From UKL13-2 sp038321965 (GTDB lineage: Bacteria; Pseudomonadota; Gammaproteobacteria; Burkholderiales; Usitatibacteraceae): a stretch of 64,000 nt of DNA. Shown here piece by piece: positions 34,900-42,345 of the stretch. The notes below the pieces were generated by a model. The model did no database searches. It worked only from the letters and a program-made list of their open reading frames with translations, and had not been told where the DNA came from. The stretch is from positions 124,001-188,000 of the forward strand of contig JBBQFL010000001.1 of NCBI GenBank assembly GCA_038321965.1. The letters are read 5' to 3'. The stretch's first letter is position 1. Each line of letters begins with the position of its first letter. Both the position numbers and the translations under genes were made by a program.

Positions 34900-35010
34900 C
34901 TACGCCATCCCGGCGAATGCGTGCAGTAACGATACCGTTGTACCCGTGACCAGAAAAAACAGTACAGCAGCCAAAACCGAACCTTGCGCGCTAGTCATAA
35001 TGCGTTTCAT
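34900..35010 (-). CDS. 36-residue membrane peptide
   Basis: An ATG at 35010 has AAAGGAG 8 bases upstream. The product has a short basic start (MKRIM), a hydrophobic segment of about 20 residues (SVLAAVLFFLVTGTTVSLLH), and the end AFAGMA. It is predicted to be a single-pass inner-membrane peptide. Open frame continues upstream of 35010 but without a ribosome-binding site, so the short form is preferred. It lies between pilU and a divergently transcribed AraC regulator that could control it. Not recognised. Confidence 0.5.
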   Translation of the reverse strand: MKRIMTSAQGSVLAAVLFFLVTGTTVSLLHAFAGMA

Positions 35011-35152
35011 GATGGTCTCCTTTCGGGAAGTTGTGAACGCATGACTACTATCGGCGCGGGAGGGGTTGATTCCTTGTAGAAAGCTGCTGTCTTGTTGAAT
35101 AAACTGGCTATTGAATTGAATAAATGAGCTGTTCTCGCAAAATGCGACGCCA

Positions 35153-35926
35153 ATGAACAGCAACGACCCAAGAATTCACATCTACGCATGGCCGGAGAGA
35201 TTTCTCTACCTGGGCCCCAGCACCAAGACCTCTTCGCATCGCAATCACGCTGCAACGTGGCTGATTGCGCGTGAAGGCACGCTGCGCGTCACTATCGGCT
35301 CGGGGGGCGAGGTACTGGAGAATCAGGCAATTTATCTGCCCTCAGAAACTGAGTATGCGACGGACTTGGCGCTGTCGAATATTGCGGCACTCTATTGGGA
35401 ACCAGAGAGTGCGAATTTTCAGCGTGCCATGGCAAACACGGAAAATGTGCCGCGTGCTTACGCTTGCCCACTCGCGAGCAGCGGTGAACTTCTCAAGTTG
35501 TACGAGTACCACACCACCAGGGACGAAGCGGATGAAATACTTAGCCGGATTTTTGGCTTTGAGCGAATGCGCGGGAATGAGCTCTCATTTGTGGACAACC
35601 GCATTAATGCTGCGCTTGCATTCTTGCGCGATTCGCCAGAGGCTTACGACAGCATCGGAGCACTTTCGGCGCGAGTGCACCTGTCGCCATCGCGCTTCGC
35701 CCATCTGTTCAAGAAAGTGGTCGGCGTGCCGGTCAGGCGTTATGTGCTGTGGCTGAAGATGCGGCGCGCATTGGATCTGGCCATTGCCGGCGATTCATTG
35801 ACCACCGCGGCGTTGTCAGCGGGATTTGCTGACTCGGCACACCTATCGAGAAGTGTGCGGGGGATGATGGGCGTCGCGCCTGAGTTCCTGTTTCGCCATC
35901 GCGAGCGCTTAGTTATTCACCACTGA
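35153..35926 (+). CDS. AraC family transcriptional regulator
   Basis: 257 residues. The N-terminal 130 residues form a cupin-like sensor region (SHRNHAATWLIAREGTLRV). The C-terminal two helix-turn-helix units are clear: IGALSARVHLSPSRFAHLFKKVVGVPVRRYV and AALSAGFADSAHLSRSVRGMMGVAP in adjoining stretches. The ligand is unknown. The minus-strand membrane peptide begins 142 bases before it and is the natural candidate target. Its last 14 bases overlap the convergent methyltransferase gene. Confidence 0.92.
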   Translation: MNSNDPRIHIYAWPERFLYLGPSTKTSSHRNHAATWLIAREGTLRVTIGSGGEVLENQAIYLPSETEYATDLALSNIAALYWEPESANFQRAMANTENVPRAYACPLASSGELLKLYEYHTTRDEADEILSRIFGFERMRGNELSFVDNRINAALAFLRDSPEAYDSIGALSARVHLSPSRFAHLFKKVVGVPVRRYVLWLKMRRALDLAIAGDSLTTAALSAGFADSAHLSRSVRGMMGVAPEFLFRHRERLVIHH

Positions 35927-37079
35927 CCGGCTTGCGATTGCTGCCCGCGATGATTTTGTATTCGAACAAGCGACATTCTATTTTGCCGTTGAACAACGGC
36001 GTACGTTTGCTGGCAGAAAGGCGCACGCCCTTGGCTAGCTGCGGGTCGCCGGTAAAAAAGTAAGCGCGCCATCCGGCAAATTTCTGTTTCAACCAGTCGC
36101 CAAGTTTTGGATAGAGATCGGTCAGGTCGGTGGTGTCACCGAGTCTCTCTCCATAGGGCGGATTGGTCACAAGGACACCGCTAGTCGTTGGTGCCGAGAC
36201 CTCCAGTATGCTCACCTGCTTCAGGTGGACGAAGTCGATCAATCCATTTGCCGTGAGGTTTTCGCGGGCATCGGTGATGGCGTATCCGTATTTATCGGTT
36301 CCGAAAATAGGTAATAGCACGCCAGGCTTTACGCGCTGCCTCGCTTCTGCCACCTGTACGTCCCAGATGCGTTGGTCGAAGTTCTTTAGCTTGGTGAAAG
36401 CGAATTCGCGCAATTTCCCGCCCGACAATCCAGGCGCGATGTCGAGCACCATTTCCGCAGCTTCGATCAGAAACGTGCCGCTGCCGCACATGGGATCGAG
36501 GAATGCTTCGCCTGGCTGCCAACCACTCAGTTTAATAATGCCTGCTGCAAGATTTTTCTTTAGCGGTGCTTCACCGGTGTGATCGCGTAAGCCGCGCTTG
36601 AATAATGGTTCGCCGGACAAATCCAGATACAAACTCGCGTGGGTCGCGTCCAAAAACACGTGGATGCGAATGTCTGGTTCGCGCGCGTCGACCGATGGTC
36701 TTGACCCGACCTGCTCCCTGAACTTGTCGCAAACGGCATCCTTTACACGCAACGTAATGAAGTCGAGGCTCTTCAACGGGCAGCGATGGGCATTGATTTC
36801 AACCTTGATCGTGCGGGCTGCGTCGAACCAGCTCGGCCAGGCCAACATGGCAGCCGCATCGTAGATTTGTTGCTCGTTCGCGTACGGAAAATGTGCCACG
36901 CGTTGCAGAATGCGGCTGGCGATGCGCGAGTGAAGATTGGCCAAATAGCCGAGCGCTTTGTCGCCCTCAAAGGCAACGCCGGCTTCCTGCGCCGCTACCG
37001 TTGAGGCGCCCAAAAGTCTGAGTTCGGCGGCAAGAACACCGGAGAGACCGCGCGGGCAGGGTGCGAAATAATTTTCCAT
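35913..37079 (-). CDS. THUMP-domain RNA guanine-N2 methyltransferase
   Basis: 388 residues from the ATG at 37079, which shares its first base with the hemJ stop. The N-terminal region starts FAPCPRGLSGVLAAEL and includes a THUMP domain (to about 160). The C-terminal methyltransferase has FLDPMCGSGTFLIEAA (SAM binding) and the N6/N2-type catalytic VTNPPYGERLGD. This matches the N-terminal half of RlmL, the enzyme making m2G2445 in 23S rRNA; no RlmK half is attached. The exact target base is inferred. Confidence 0.88.
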   Translation of the reverse strand: MENYFAPCPRGLSGVLAAELRLLGASTVAAQEAGVAFEGDKALGYLANLHSRIASRILQRVAHFPYANEQQIYDAAAMLAWPSWFDAARTIKVEINAHRCPLKSLDFITLRVKDAVCDKFREQVGSRPSVDAREPDIRIHVFLDATHASLYLDLSGEPLFKRGLRDHTGEAPLKKNLAAGIIKLSGWQPGEAFLDPMCGSGTFLIEAAEMVLDIAPGLSGGKLREFAFTKLKNFDQRIWDVQVAEARQRVKPGVLLPIFGTDKYGYAITDARENLTANGLIDFVHLKQVSILEVSAPTTSGVLVTNPPYGERLGDTTDLTDLYPKLGDWLKQKFAGWRAYFFTGDPQLAKGVRLSASKRTPLFNGKIECRLFEYKIIAGSNRKPVSGE

Positions 37080-37495
37080 CAAAAGGGCTTTACAACGACG
37101 AGTATGACGATGCCGATCAGGACGGGCAACGCTGGAATTTCATTCAGCCACCGGTAAAAAACATGGCCATGTTTGTTCCGGTCGTGTTTGAAATCATTGA
37201 TCAGTTTTCCCAGATAGAAATGGTGCGCAACCAGCAGCAGAACCAGAGCTAGTTTTGCATGCAGCCAACCACCGCGAAACCCGTAACCCAACCAAAGCCA
37301 CATTCCCAGCGCCAGTGTGATCACCATGCACGGCGTCATGATGCCGCGATAGAGTTTCCGTTCCATGATCTTGAAGCGCTCAATGGAAGTCTGATCCTGG
37401 GCCTGCGAATGATAGACAAACAGGCGGGGTAAATAGAAAAGTCCCGCAAACCATGCGACAACAAAGACAATGTGAAACGACTTAATCCACAGCAT
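37079..37495 (-). CDS. hemJ: HemJ-type protoporphyrinogen oxidase
   Basis: 138 residues from the ATG at 37495, two bases after the kdsC stop. Four membrane segments with the UPF0093 signature: MLWIKSFHIVFVVAWFAG, LPRLFVYH, the loop IMERKLYRGIMTP and GWLHAKLALVLLLVAHH. HemJ oxidises protoporphyrinogen IX in haem synthesis, in bacteria lacking HemY or HemG. It is cotranscribed with kdsD and kdsC upstream and the methyltransferase gene downstream. Confidence 0.9.
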   Translation of the reverse strand: MLWIKSFHIVFVVAWFAGLFYLPRLFVYHSQAQDQTSIERFKIMERKLYRGIMTPCMVITLALGMWLWLGYGFRGGWLHAKLALVLLLVAHHFYLGKLINDFKHDRNKHGHVFYRWLNEIPALPVLIGIVILVVVKPF

Positions 37496-37497
37496 GA

Positions 37498-38031
37498 TCA
37501 GTCCAGATATTTTTTCAACGCGACTTCCCAGGTGCCTTGGGATTTCATGATCACGTCGCAAAATTCGCGCGCCGCGCCATGGCCGCCCGGTGCGGTGGTG
37601 ACGTAGTGAGCGTGTTCGCGTACGTAGGCAGGTGCGGATGGAACGCAGGCGGCGAAACCACATCTTGTGAGAAACGGCAGGTCGATTACGTCGTCGCCCA
37701 GGCCAGCGGTTTGTGCCGGGCTTAACGACATATTCGCGAGCAATGCTTCGAAGATTTGCAACTTGCTCTCCACGCCCATGAATAGCTGGGTAATGCGCAG
37801 GTCTTTCGCACGCCGCGCAAGTGCCGTTGAAGAACGGCCCGAGATGATCGCCAGTTCTACGCCGGACTCCATCAACATCTTCAGTCCGTGTCCGTCGAGC
37901 GTATTAAACACCTTGAGCTCTTCACCGTCGGGACCGTAGTGAAGGCTACCATCAGTCAGCACGCCGTCGACATCGAATATGGCGAGTTTGACCTGCCGAA
38001 TCCGATCTTGCAGCGCGGGTGCAATCATCAT
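37498..38031 (-). CDS. kdsC: KDO-8-phosphate phosphatase KdsC
   Basis: 177 residues from ATG 38031; a GTG one codon earlier overlaps the kdsD stop. It is a HAD-superfamily C0-type phosphatase with motif I FDVDGVLTDG, motif II IISGRSS, and GLGDDVIDLPFL as motif IV. It releases phosphate from KDO-8-P, giving KDO for lipopolysaccharide inner core. The usual downstream lptC-lptA-lptB genes are absent here and hemJ follows instead. Confidence 0.95.
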   Translation of the reverse strand: MMIAPALQDRIRQVKLAIFDVDGVLTDGSLHYGPDGEELKVFNTLDGHGLKMLMESGVELAIISGRSSTALARRAKDLRITQLFMGVESKLQIFEALLANMSLSPAQTAGLGDDVIDLPFLTRCGFAACVPSAPAYVREHAHYVTTAPGGHGAAREFCDVIMKSQGTWEVALKKYLD

Positions 38032-38033
38032 CA

Positions 38034-39050
38034 CTACAGGACCCCGGCGCGCATCAGGTCAAGAACGTGCACCGCACCGATCAACTTGTTGTGTTCATCC
38101 ACGACCAGCAGTCCGCTGGAACCGATCTTGTGTTGCTGAATCAAGTCTGCTGCCTCGACTGCGAGGCGTTGTGGTGCAATGGTCTTGGGAAACTTCGTCA
38201 TGATGTCGGCGATTCGCGTCGTTTTGATACTCTCCTGTGTTTCCAGGGCTCGACGCAAATCGCCATCGCTGAAAACACCGACCAGCAAACCGTTGTCATC
38301 GATAACGGCAGTCATGCCCAAGCCCTTTTTGGTCATCTCCATAATTGCGCCCGGCAACAATGAATTGATGCTGACGAAGGGAACACGGTCCCCGGTAACC
38401 ATAACGTCGCTGACGTGCATCAACAATCGTCGTCCCAGCGACCCGCCAGGATGATGCATCGCATAGTCTTCTTCACCAAAACCGCGTGCGTCCAACAAGG
38501 TTACCGCCAACGCATCGCCCAGTGCCAAGGTTGCAGTAGTGCTCGCGGTCGGCGCAAGATTTAGTGGGCATGCCTCCTTTTTCACTGCCGCATCGAGGTG
38601 TACGGCGGCGGCGGCGGCTAACGTAGAGTTTGGACGTCCGGTAATGGCAATGATTGGAGTTCCACGCCGCTTTAGCTGCGGCAGCAGTTTCAAGACCTCA
38701 TCGGTTTCGCCCGAATTGGAAATGGCGATCACCACGTCATCTTTGGTAATCATCCCCAAGTCGCCGTGACTAGCCTCCCCCGGGTGCATAAAGAATGCCG
38801 GTGTGCCGGTGGAGGCAAGTGTTGAGGCGATCTTGCCGCCGATATGACCACTCTTGCCCATTCCGGTGACTACGACGCGACCCCTGTTTTCCGTGGCTTC
38901 GTACAAAAGCTTGTGCGCCGCGACGAAAGTGTCGCCCAAACGCAGCGCCAATTCCCGCACTGCATCCGCCTCAATATTTAGTGTGTCCCGCGCCAGCGCC
39001 AATGTTCTGTCGGTATCAGCAATCGACCGAGCCTGTAATAAACTTTCCAT
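38034..39050 (-). CDS. kdsD: Arabinose-5-phosphate isomerase KdsD
   Basis: 338 residues from the ATG at 39050; an ATG at 39104 would leave two bases to the divergent gene and has no visible ribosome-binding site. An N-terminal SIS sugar-isomerase domain (VVVTGMGKSGHIGGKIAST, MHPGEASHGDLGMI, AISNSGETDE) is followed by two CBS repeats, as in KdsD/KpsF. It converts ribulose-5-phosphate to arabinose-5-phosphate, the first step to KDO. It overlaps kdsC by about one codon. Confidence 0.95.
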   Translation of the reverse strand: MESLLQARSIADTDRTLALARDTLNIEADAVRELALRLGDTFVAAHKLLYEATENRGRVVVTGMGKSGHIGGKIASTLASTGTPAFFMHPGEASHGDLGMITKDDVVIAISNSGETDEVLKLLPQLKRRGTPIIAITGRPNSTLAAAAAVHLDAAVKKEACPLNLAPTASTTATLALGDALAVTLLDARGFGEEDYAMHHPGGSLGRRLLMHVSDVMVTGDRVPFVSINSLLPGAIMEMTKKGLGMTAVIDDNGLLVGVFSDGDLRRALETQESIKTTRIADIMTKFPKTIAPQRLAVEAADLIQQHKIGSSGLLVVDEHNKLIGAVHVLDLMRAGVL

Positions 39051-39106
39051 GAGACTATTGTACCGTCTAGCCTCCTGCCGGTCCGCACCCGATTTGGTGA
39101 CCATTA

Positions 39107-41083
39107 GTGACTACCCACGCTACTCTGCCGATCGTCCTGATCCTGTTGGCCACCGCCGTGGTCACGGTTGTCGTGTTCCGGCGGGTCAACATGCCCGCGA
39201 TTCTCGGCTACCTCGTTGTTGGCGCGTTGATTGGGCCGCACGCGCTCGGCTTCGTGCCTGATACACCGCAGACCCGCTACCTTGCAGAATTCGGTGTTGT
39301 CTTCCTGATGTTTTCAATCGGGTTGGAATTCTCCTTGCCACAATTGACGGCTATGCGGCGTACGGTCGTCGGTATGGGCGGATTACAAGTCGGAATAACT
39401 ATTGCGGTCGTAATCCTTATTTCGCTTTTGGCAGGCCTTAGCTGGCAGGTTGGCCTGATTTTGGGCGGTATTCTGGCGATGTCCTCGACTGCCATCAGCA
39501 TCAAGGTGCTTTCGGACCAGGCGCAGCTTCATTCGGCGCACGGCAAGCAGATTGTCGGGGTGCTGCTGTTTCAGGATTTAGCTGTTGTGCCATTGCTGGT
39601 ACTGGTGCCGGCGCTGGCGCTTTCGGGTGGCGCGCTGGCGATCGAGGTTGGTTGGGCGCTGGCAAAGGCGGCCGTGGTGCTGTTCCTGATACTGGCGGTT
39701 GGCCAAAAAGTAACGCGCGCACTATTCGGCTTGATTGCGCGCCAGAAATCTTCAGAGTTGTTTGTGCTTGCTGTGCTGCTGGTGACATTGGGTCTGGCGT
39801 GGATCACCGAAGTCGCCGGCCTTTCGTTGGCGCTGGGAGCATTCCTGAGCGGCATGCTGATATCCGAGACTGAATATCGCTATCAGGTCGAAGACGATAT
39901 CAGACCGTTCCGCGACGTGCTGCTTGGGCTATTTTTTGTCACGATTGGCATGTCATTGGACATTCGGGTCGTGCTTGAGCGCTGGTGGTTGGTTTTGATG
40001 GTTTTGTTTGCGCTGCTCGCGATCAAGTTTTTGATCGTCATCGCGCTCGCGCTGTTTTTCAAGAATGACAAGGGTGTCGCGCTTCGATGTGGGCTGGCGT
40101 TAGCACCGGCGGGTGAGTTCGGTTTTGTATTGTTGACCCTGGCGGGGCAAATCAATGCGGTGCCAGCGGCAGTGCTGCAAGTGGTGCTCGCTGCCATGTT
40201 GATTTCAATGTTGCTGTCGCCGATGATTCTCGCCAGAAGCGAAAAAATCGTCATGTATCTGGTCGCCGGCGAATGGGAGATGCGGGCGGTCCAGTTACAG
40301 CAATTGGCGATTCAATCCATGGCCAAGCGGGGGCACGTGATTATTTGTGGCTATGGTCGTAGTGGACAAAGCCTGGCGCGCTTCCTGGAGCACGAGAAAC
40401 TCCCGCTCATTGCCCTCGACACCGACCCATTTCGCGTCAAGCAGGCGGCGGCCGGCGGCGATTCAGTCATGTTTGGCGACGGCACGAAAAAAGAGGTGCT
40501 GACCGCCGCGGGGCTGTCACGCGCGTCAGCGGTCGTGGTGAGCTTCGCCGATACGCACGCGGCGATGAAAATACTCTCTCATGTGCGTTCGTTGCGGCCC
40601 GAAGTACCGGTCATCGTCCGCACGTTTGACGATACCGATGTCGAAAAACTCAAAGGTGCTGGTGCTGCAGAAATTGTCGCCGAGGTGGTGGAGGGATCGC
40701 TCATGCTGGCGACGCAAACCATGTTGCTGTTAGGCCTGCCGCTAAACAGAGTGCTGGCCAGACTGCGGCAAGTCCGGGGCGAACGATATCAGCTGATGCG
40801 GGGATTTTTTCCCGGCGTAACCGACGTTGCTGACGCCGATTTCGACGCCCAACAGCCGCGCATGCAATCGATTATGATCGACGAAGGTGCCGCCGCCAAT
40901 GGCAAAACGCTACAGACGCTTCGACTTGAAGAAATGGGCGTTCAGCTCACCGCCCTACGACGCGCCGGCGTTCGAGAAACGAAGCTGCAGCCGGAGATGC
41001 GATTATTGTCGGGTGACGTGCTGGTGTTGGCGGGGACGCCGGAGGCGCTAGCGCGGGCGGAGATGAGGTTGTTGCAGGGTTAA
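39107..41083 (+). CDS. Kef-type monovalent cation:proton antiporter
   Basis: 658 residues from a GTG at 39107. Residues 1-390 form the CPA2 exchanger domain with about 12 membrane segments, beginning IVLILLATAVVTVVVF. Residues about 405-525 are a TrkA-N/RCK domain with the nucleotide-binding GYGRSGQSLARFLE. Residues about 570-655 are a TrkA-C domain. The order is that of KefB/KefC/YbaL potassium efflux systems. It is divergent from kdsD by 56 bases. No KefF/KefG-type ancillary gene is seen. Confidence 0.92.
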   Translation: MTTHATLPIVLILLATAVVTVVVFRRVNMPAILGYLVVGALIGPHALGFVPDTPQTRYLAEFGVVFLMFSIGLEFSLPQLTAMRRTVVGMGGLQVGITIAVVILISLLAGLSWQVGLILGGILAMSSTAISIKVLSDQAQLHSAHGKQIVGVLLFQDLAVVPLLVLVPALALSGGALAIEVGWALAKAAVVLFLILAVGQKVTRALFGLIARQKSSELFVLAVLLVTLGLAWITEVAGLSLALGAFLSGMLISETEYRYQVEDDIRPFRDVLLGLFFVTIGMSLDIRVVLERWWLVLMVLFALLAIKFLIVIALALFFKNDKGVALRCGLALAPAGEFGFVLLTLAGQINAVPAAVLQVVLAAMLISMLLSPMILARSEKIVMYLVAGEWEMRAVQLQQLAIQSMAKRGHVIICGYGRSGQSLARFLEHEKLPLIALDTDPFRVKQAAAGGDSVMFGDGTKKEVLTAAGLSRASAVVVSFADTHAAMKILSHVRSLRPEVPVIVRTFDDTDVEKLKGAGAAEIVAEVVEGSLMLATQTMLLLGLPLNRVLARLRQVRGERYQLMRGFFPGVTDVADADFDAQQPRMQSIMIDEGAAANGKTLQTLRLEEMGVQLTALRRAGVRETKLQPEMRLLSGDVLVLAGTPEALARAEMRLLQG

Positions 41084-41096
41084 AAGCAGAACACGA

Positions 41097-41154
41097 GCAC
41101 AGGCGCGGCAGATGGGACGCTTTCGGCCTGCGAGCCGCGTGGATGCTGGAGTTT
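41097..41154. repeat. Imperfect palindromic intergenic repeat, copy 3
   Basis: It starts 14 bases after the stop of the Kef gene and aligns with 25500-25558, sharing GGCGCGGCA, GGCCTGC and CTGGAGTTT. Similar elements follow two other plus-strand genes (15643 and 25453). Confidence 0.4.
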
Positions 41155-41198
41155 GGTAAATCCGCCCCTCAATGTGGATGTTTTGGCAGGCACGCGAA

Positions 41199-41222
41199 GA
41201 AAAGCCCGCCGAAGCGGGCCAT
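41199..41222 (-). terminator. Intrinsic terminator of the pseudopilin operon
   Basis: On the minus strand GCCCGC (41219-41214), loop TTCG and GCGGGC (41209-41204) form a stem followed by four T. It lies 26-49 bases after the pseudopilin stop at 41248. Confidence 0.8.
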
Positions 41223-41247
41223 TCTAAATTAGTACTGACTGAAACTC

Positions 41248-41937
41248 TTAAAACGCGAGGCAAGCAGTATATGCAGTGCCATCAACTACACCCGGGGCCA
41301 CGTTTGGATCGATGGCAGTGCCTACTCCTCCTGGAACGGCGACCGACTGCGCCATGATTTGGAACGAGCCTTTATTGGCAACGCCGTCATCAAGTTGTAT
41401 ATCGAGCTGCTTGGCAATATTGCCGCGCATACCAGACGAGCAGATGAAATAGGAACCGGTCATACCGGTAATAGGGGCTGTGCTGCTGATACCGATGCGG
41501 CCGCCGTCGGCATTTGTCTGCAGATAAGGGTCGCCAATTGCGCAATTGACTGTCGTGTTCCCGGCCAAGAACCCGGCGACGCGCAGGTGCTGCCACACCA
41601 GGCAGGATTCGTCGGTAGCAGTAATCGAATCCCAAGGACCCTCAATTTGGCCATTGCCGACGGTACCAGGTGTCAAGGCGGTGACCGCAACGCCACCAAT
41701 CTTGGCAGCTGCACCCGCCAAGTCTCCCGGAATCCCCTTGAAACGATCCTGAAAACCGTACAAGGCCGCCTGAATTGTGCGGAAATCCGACGCGTAGCTC
41801 TTCGCTTTAGCGGCGTTGATCAATTCCTGCCCCTTCAAAATACCACCTAGCAGCAAACCGATAATGACCAGCACGATGGCGATTTCGACGAGGGTGAAGC
41901 CAGACTGCTGGCTTTTGATGCTTTTCATGTTTTTCAT
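41248..41937 (-). CDS. Type IV pilin-like / pseudopilin protein
   Basis: 229 residues. The prepilin peptidase site is SG|FTLVEI after a 12-residue basic leader, followed by the hydrophobic helix AIVLVIIGLLLGGILKG. The head domain has GDLAGAAAKIGG, paired cysteines near positions 121 and 140, and a late Cys in the last four residues. GGAG lies 6 bases before the ATG. It is not an obvious major PilA: the head is larger and Ala/Gly-rich, more like a minor pilin or type II secretion pseudopilin. A 29-residue membrane peptide gene precedes it. Confidence 0.88.
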   Translation of the reverse strand: MKNMKSIKSQQSGFTLVEIAIVLVIIGLLLGGILKGQELINAAKAKSYASDFRTIQAALYGFQDRFKGIPGDLAGAAAKIGGVAVTALTPGTVGNGQIEGPWDSITATDESCLVWQHLRVAGFLAGNTTVNCAIGDPYLQTNADGGRIGISSTAPITGMTGSYFICSSGMRGNIAKQLDIQLDDGVANKGSFQIMAQSVAVPGGVGTAIDPNVAPGVVDGTAYTACLAF

Positions 41938-41993
41938 TTTGTGCTCCGATTTTTGTAAAACTGAGAGTGCTTCTGTAAATTGGGGCGAAACGA

Positions 41994-42083
41994 TTACTTG
42001 GCCGCCAAGCCGACAATCAACCCGATGACCAGATACAAGGTGGCGAGGTCATTCATGTTCAGTTGTTGCAGTCTGGTTTTCAT
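41994..42083 (-). CDS. 29-residue membrane peptide upstream of pseudopilin
   Basis: An ATG at 42083 with GAGGAG 6 bases upstream starts a frame of 29 codons ending TAA at 41994. The product has a polar start (MKTRLQQLNMNDLATL) and a hydrophobic end (YLVIGLIVGLAAK) with GxxxG spacing. It lies 56 bases before the pseudopilin gene on the same strand and shares its terminator. No other gene overlaps it. It could be a small pilus-related membrane peptide or a translated leader. Not recognised. Confidence 0.5.
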   Translation of the reverse strand: MKTRLQQLNMNDLATLYLVIGLIVGLAAK

Positions 42084-42345
42084 GGAGGTCTCCTCATCTA
42101 AACTTGGCATTTGCCTGAGCACATATCAGCAAACCCTGTGCCAACGTTGCAAACCGTTGATTTTTATGGGGCTACCATATTTATGGCGGCTGACTGTTGG
42201 CGTTTCGGCAGGCATTCCTGTCTGGATGGCAGACACCTGTCCGGATTTCCAACACATTGAAGCTGGCAAACAGACTGGCGGTGGCATGCAATGTAGTTTC
42301 AGGCTACGCTTGCCGCTATCCGAAACCGCGAACGCCTAAGAATTG

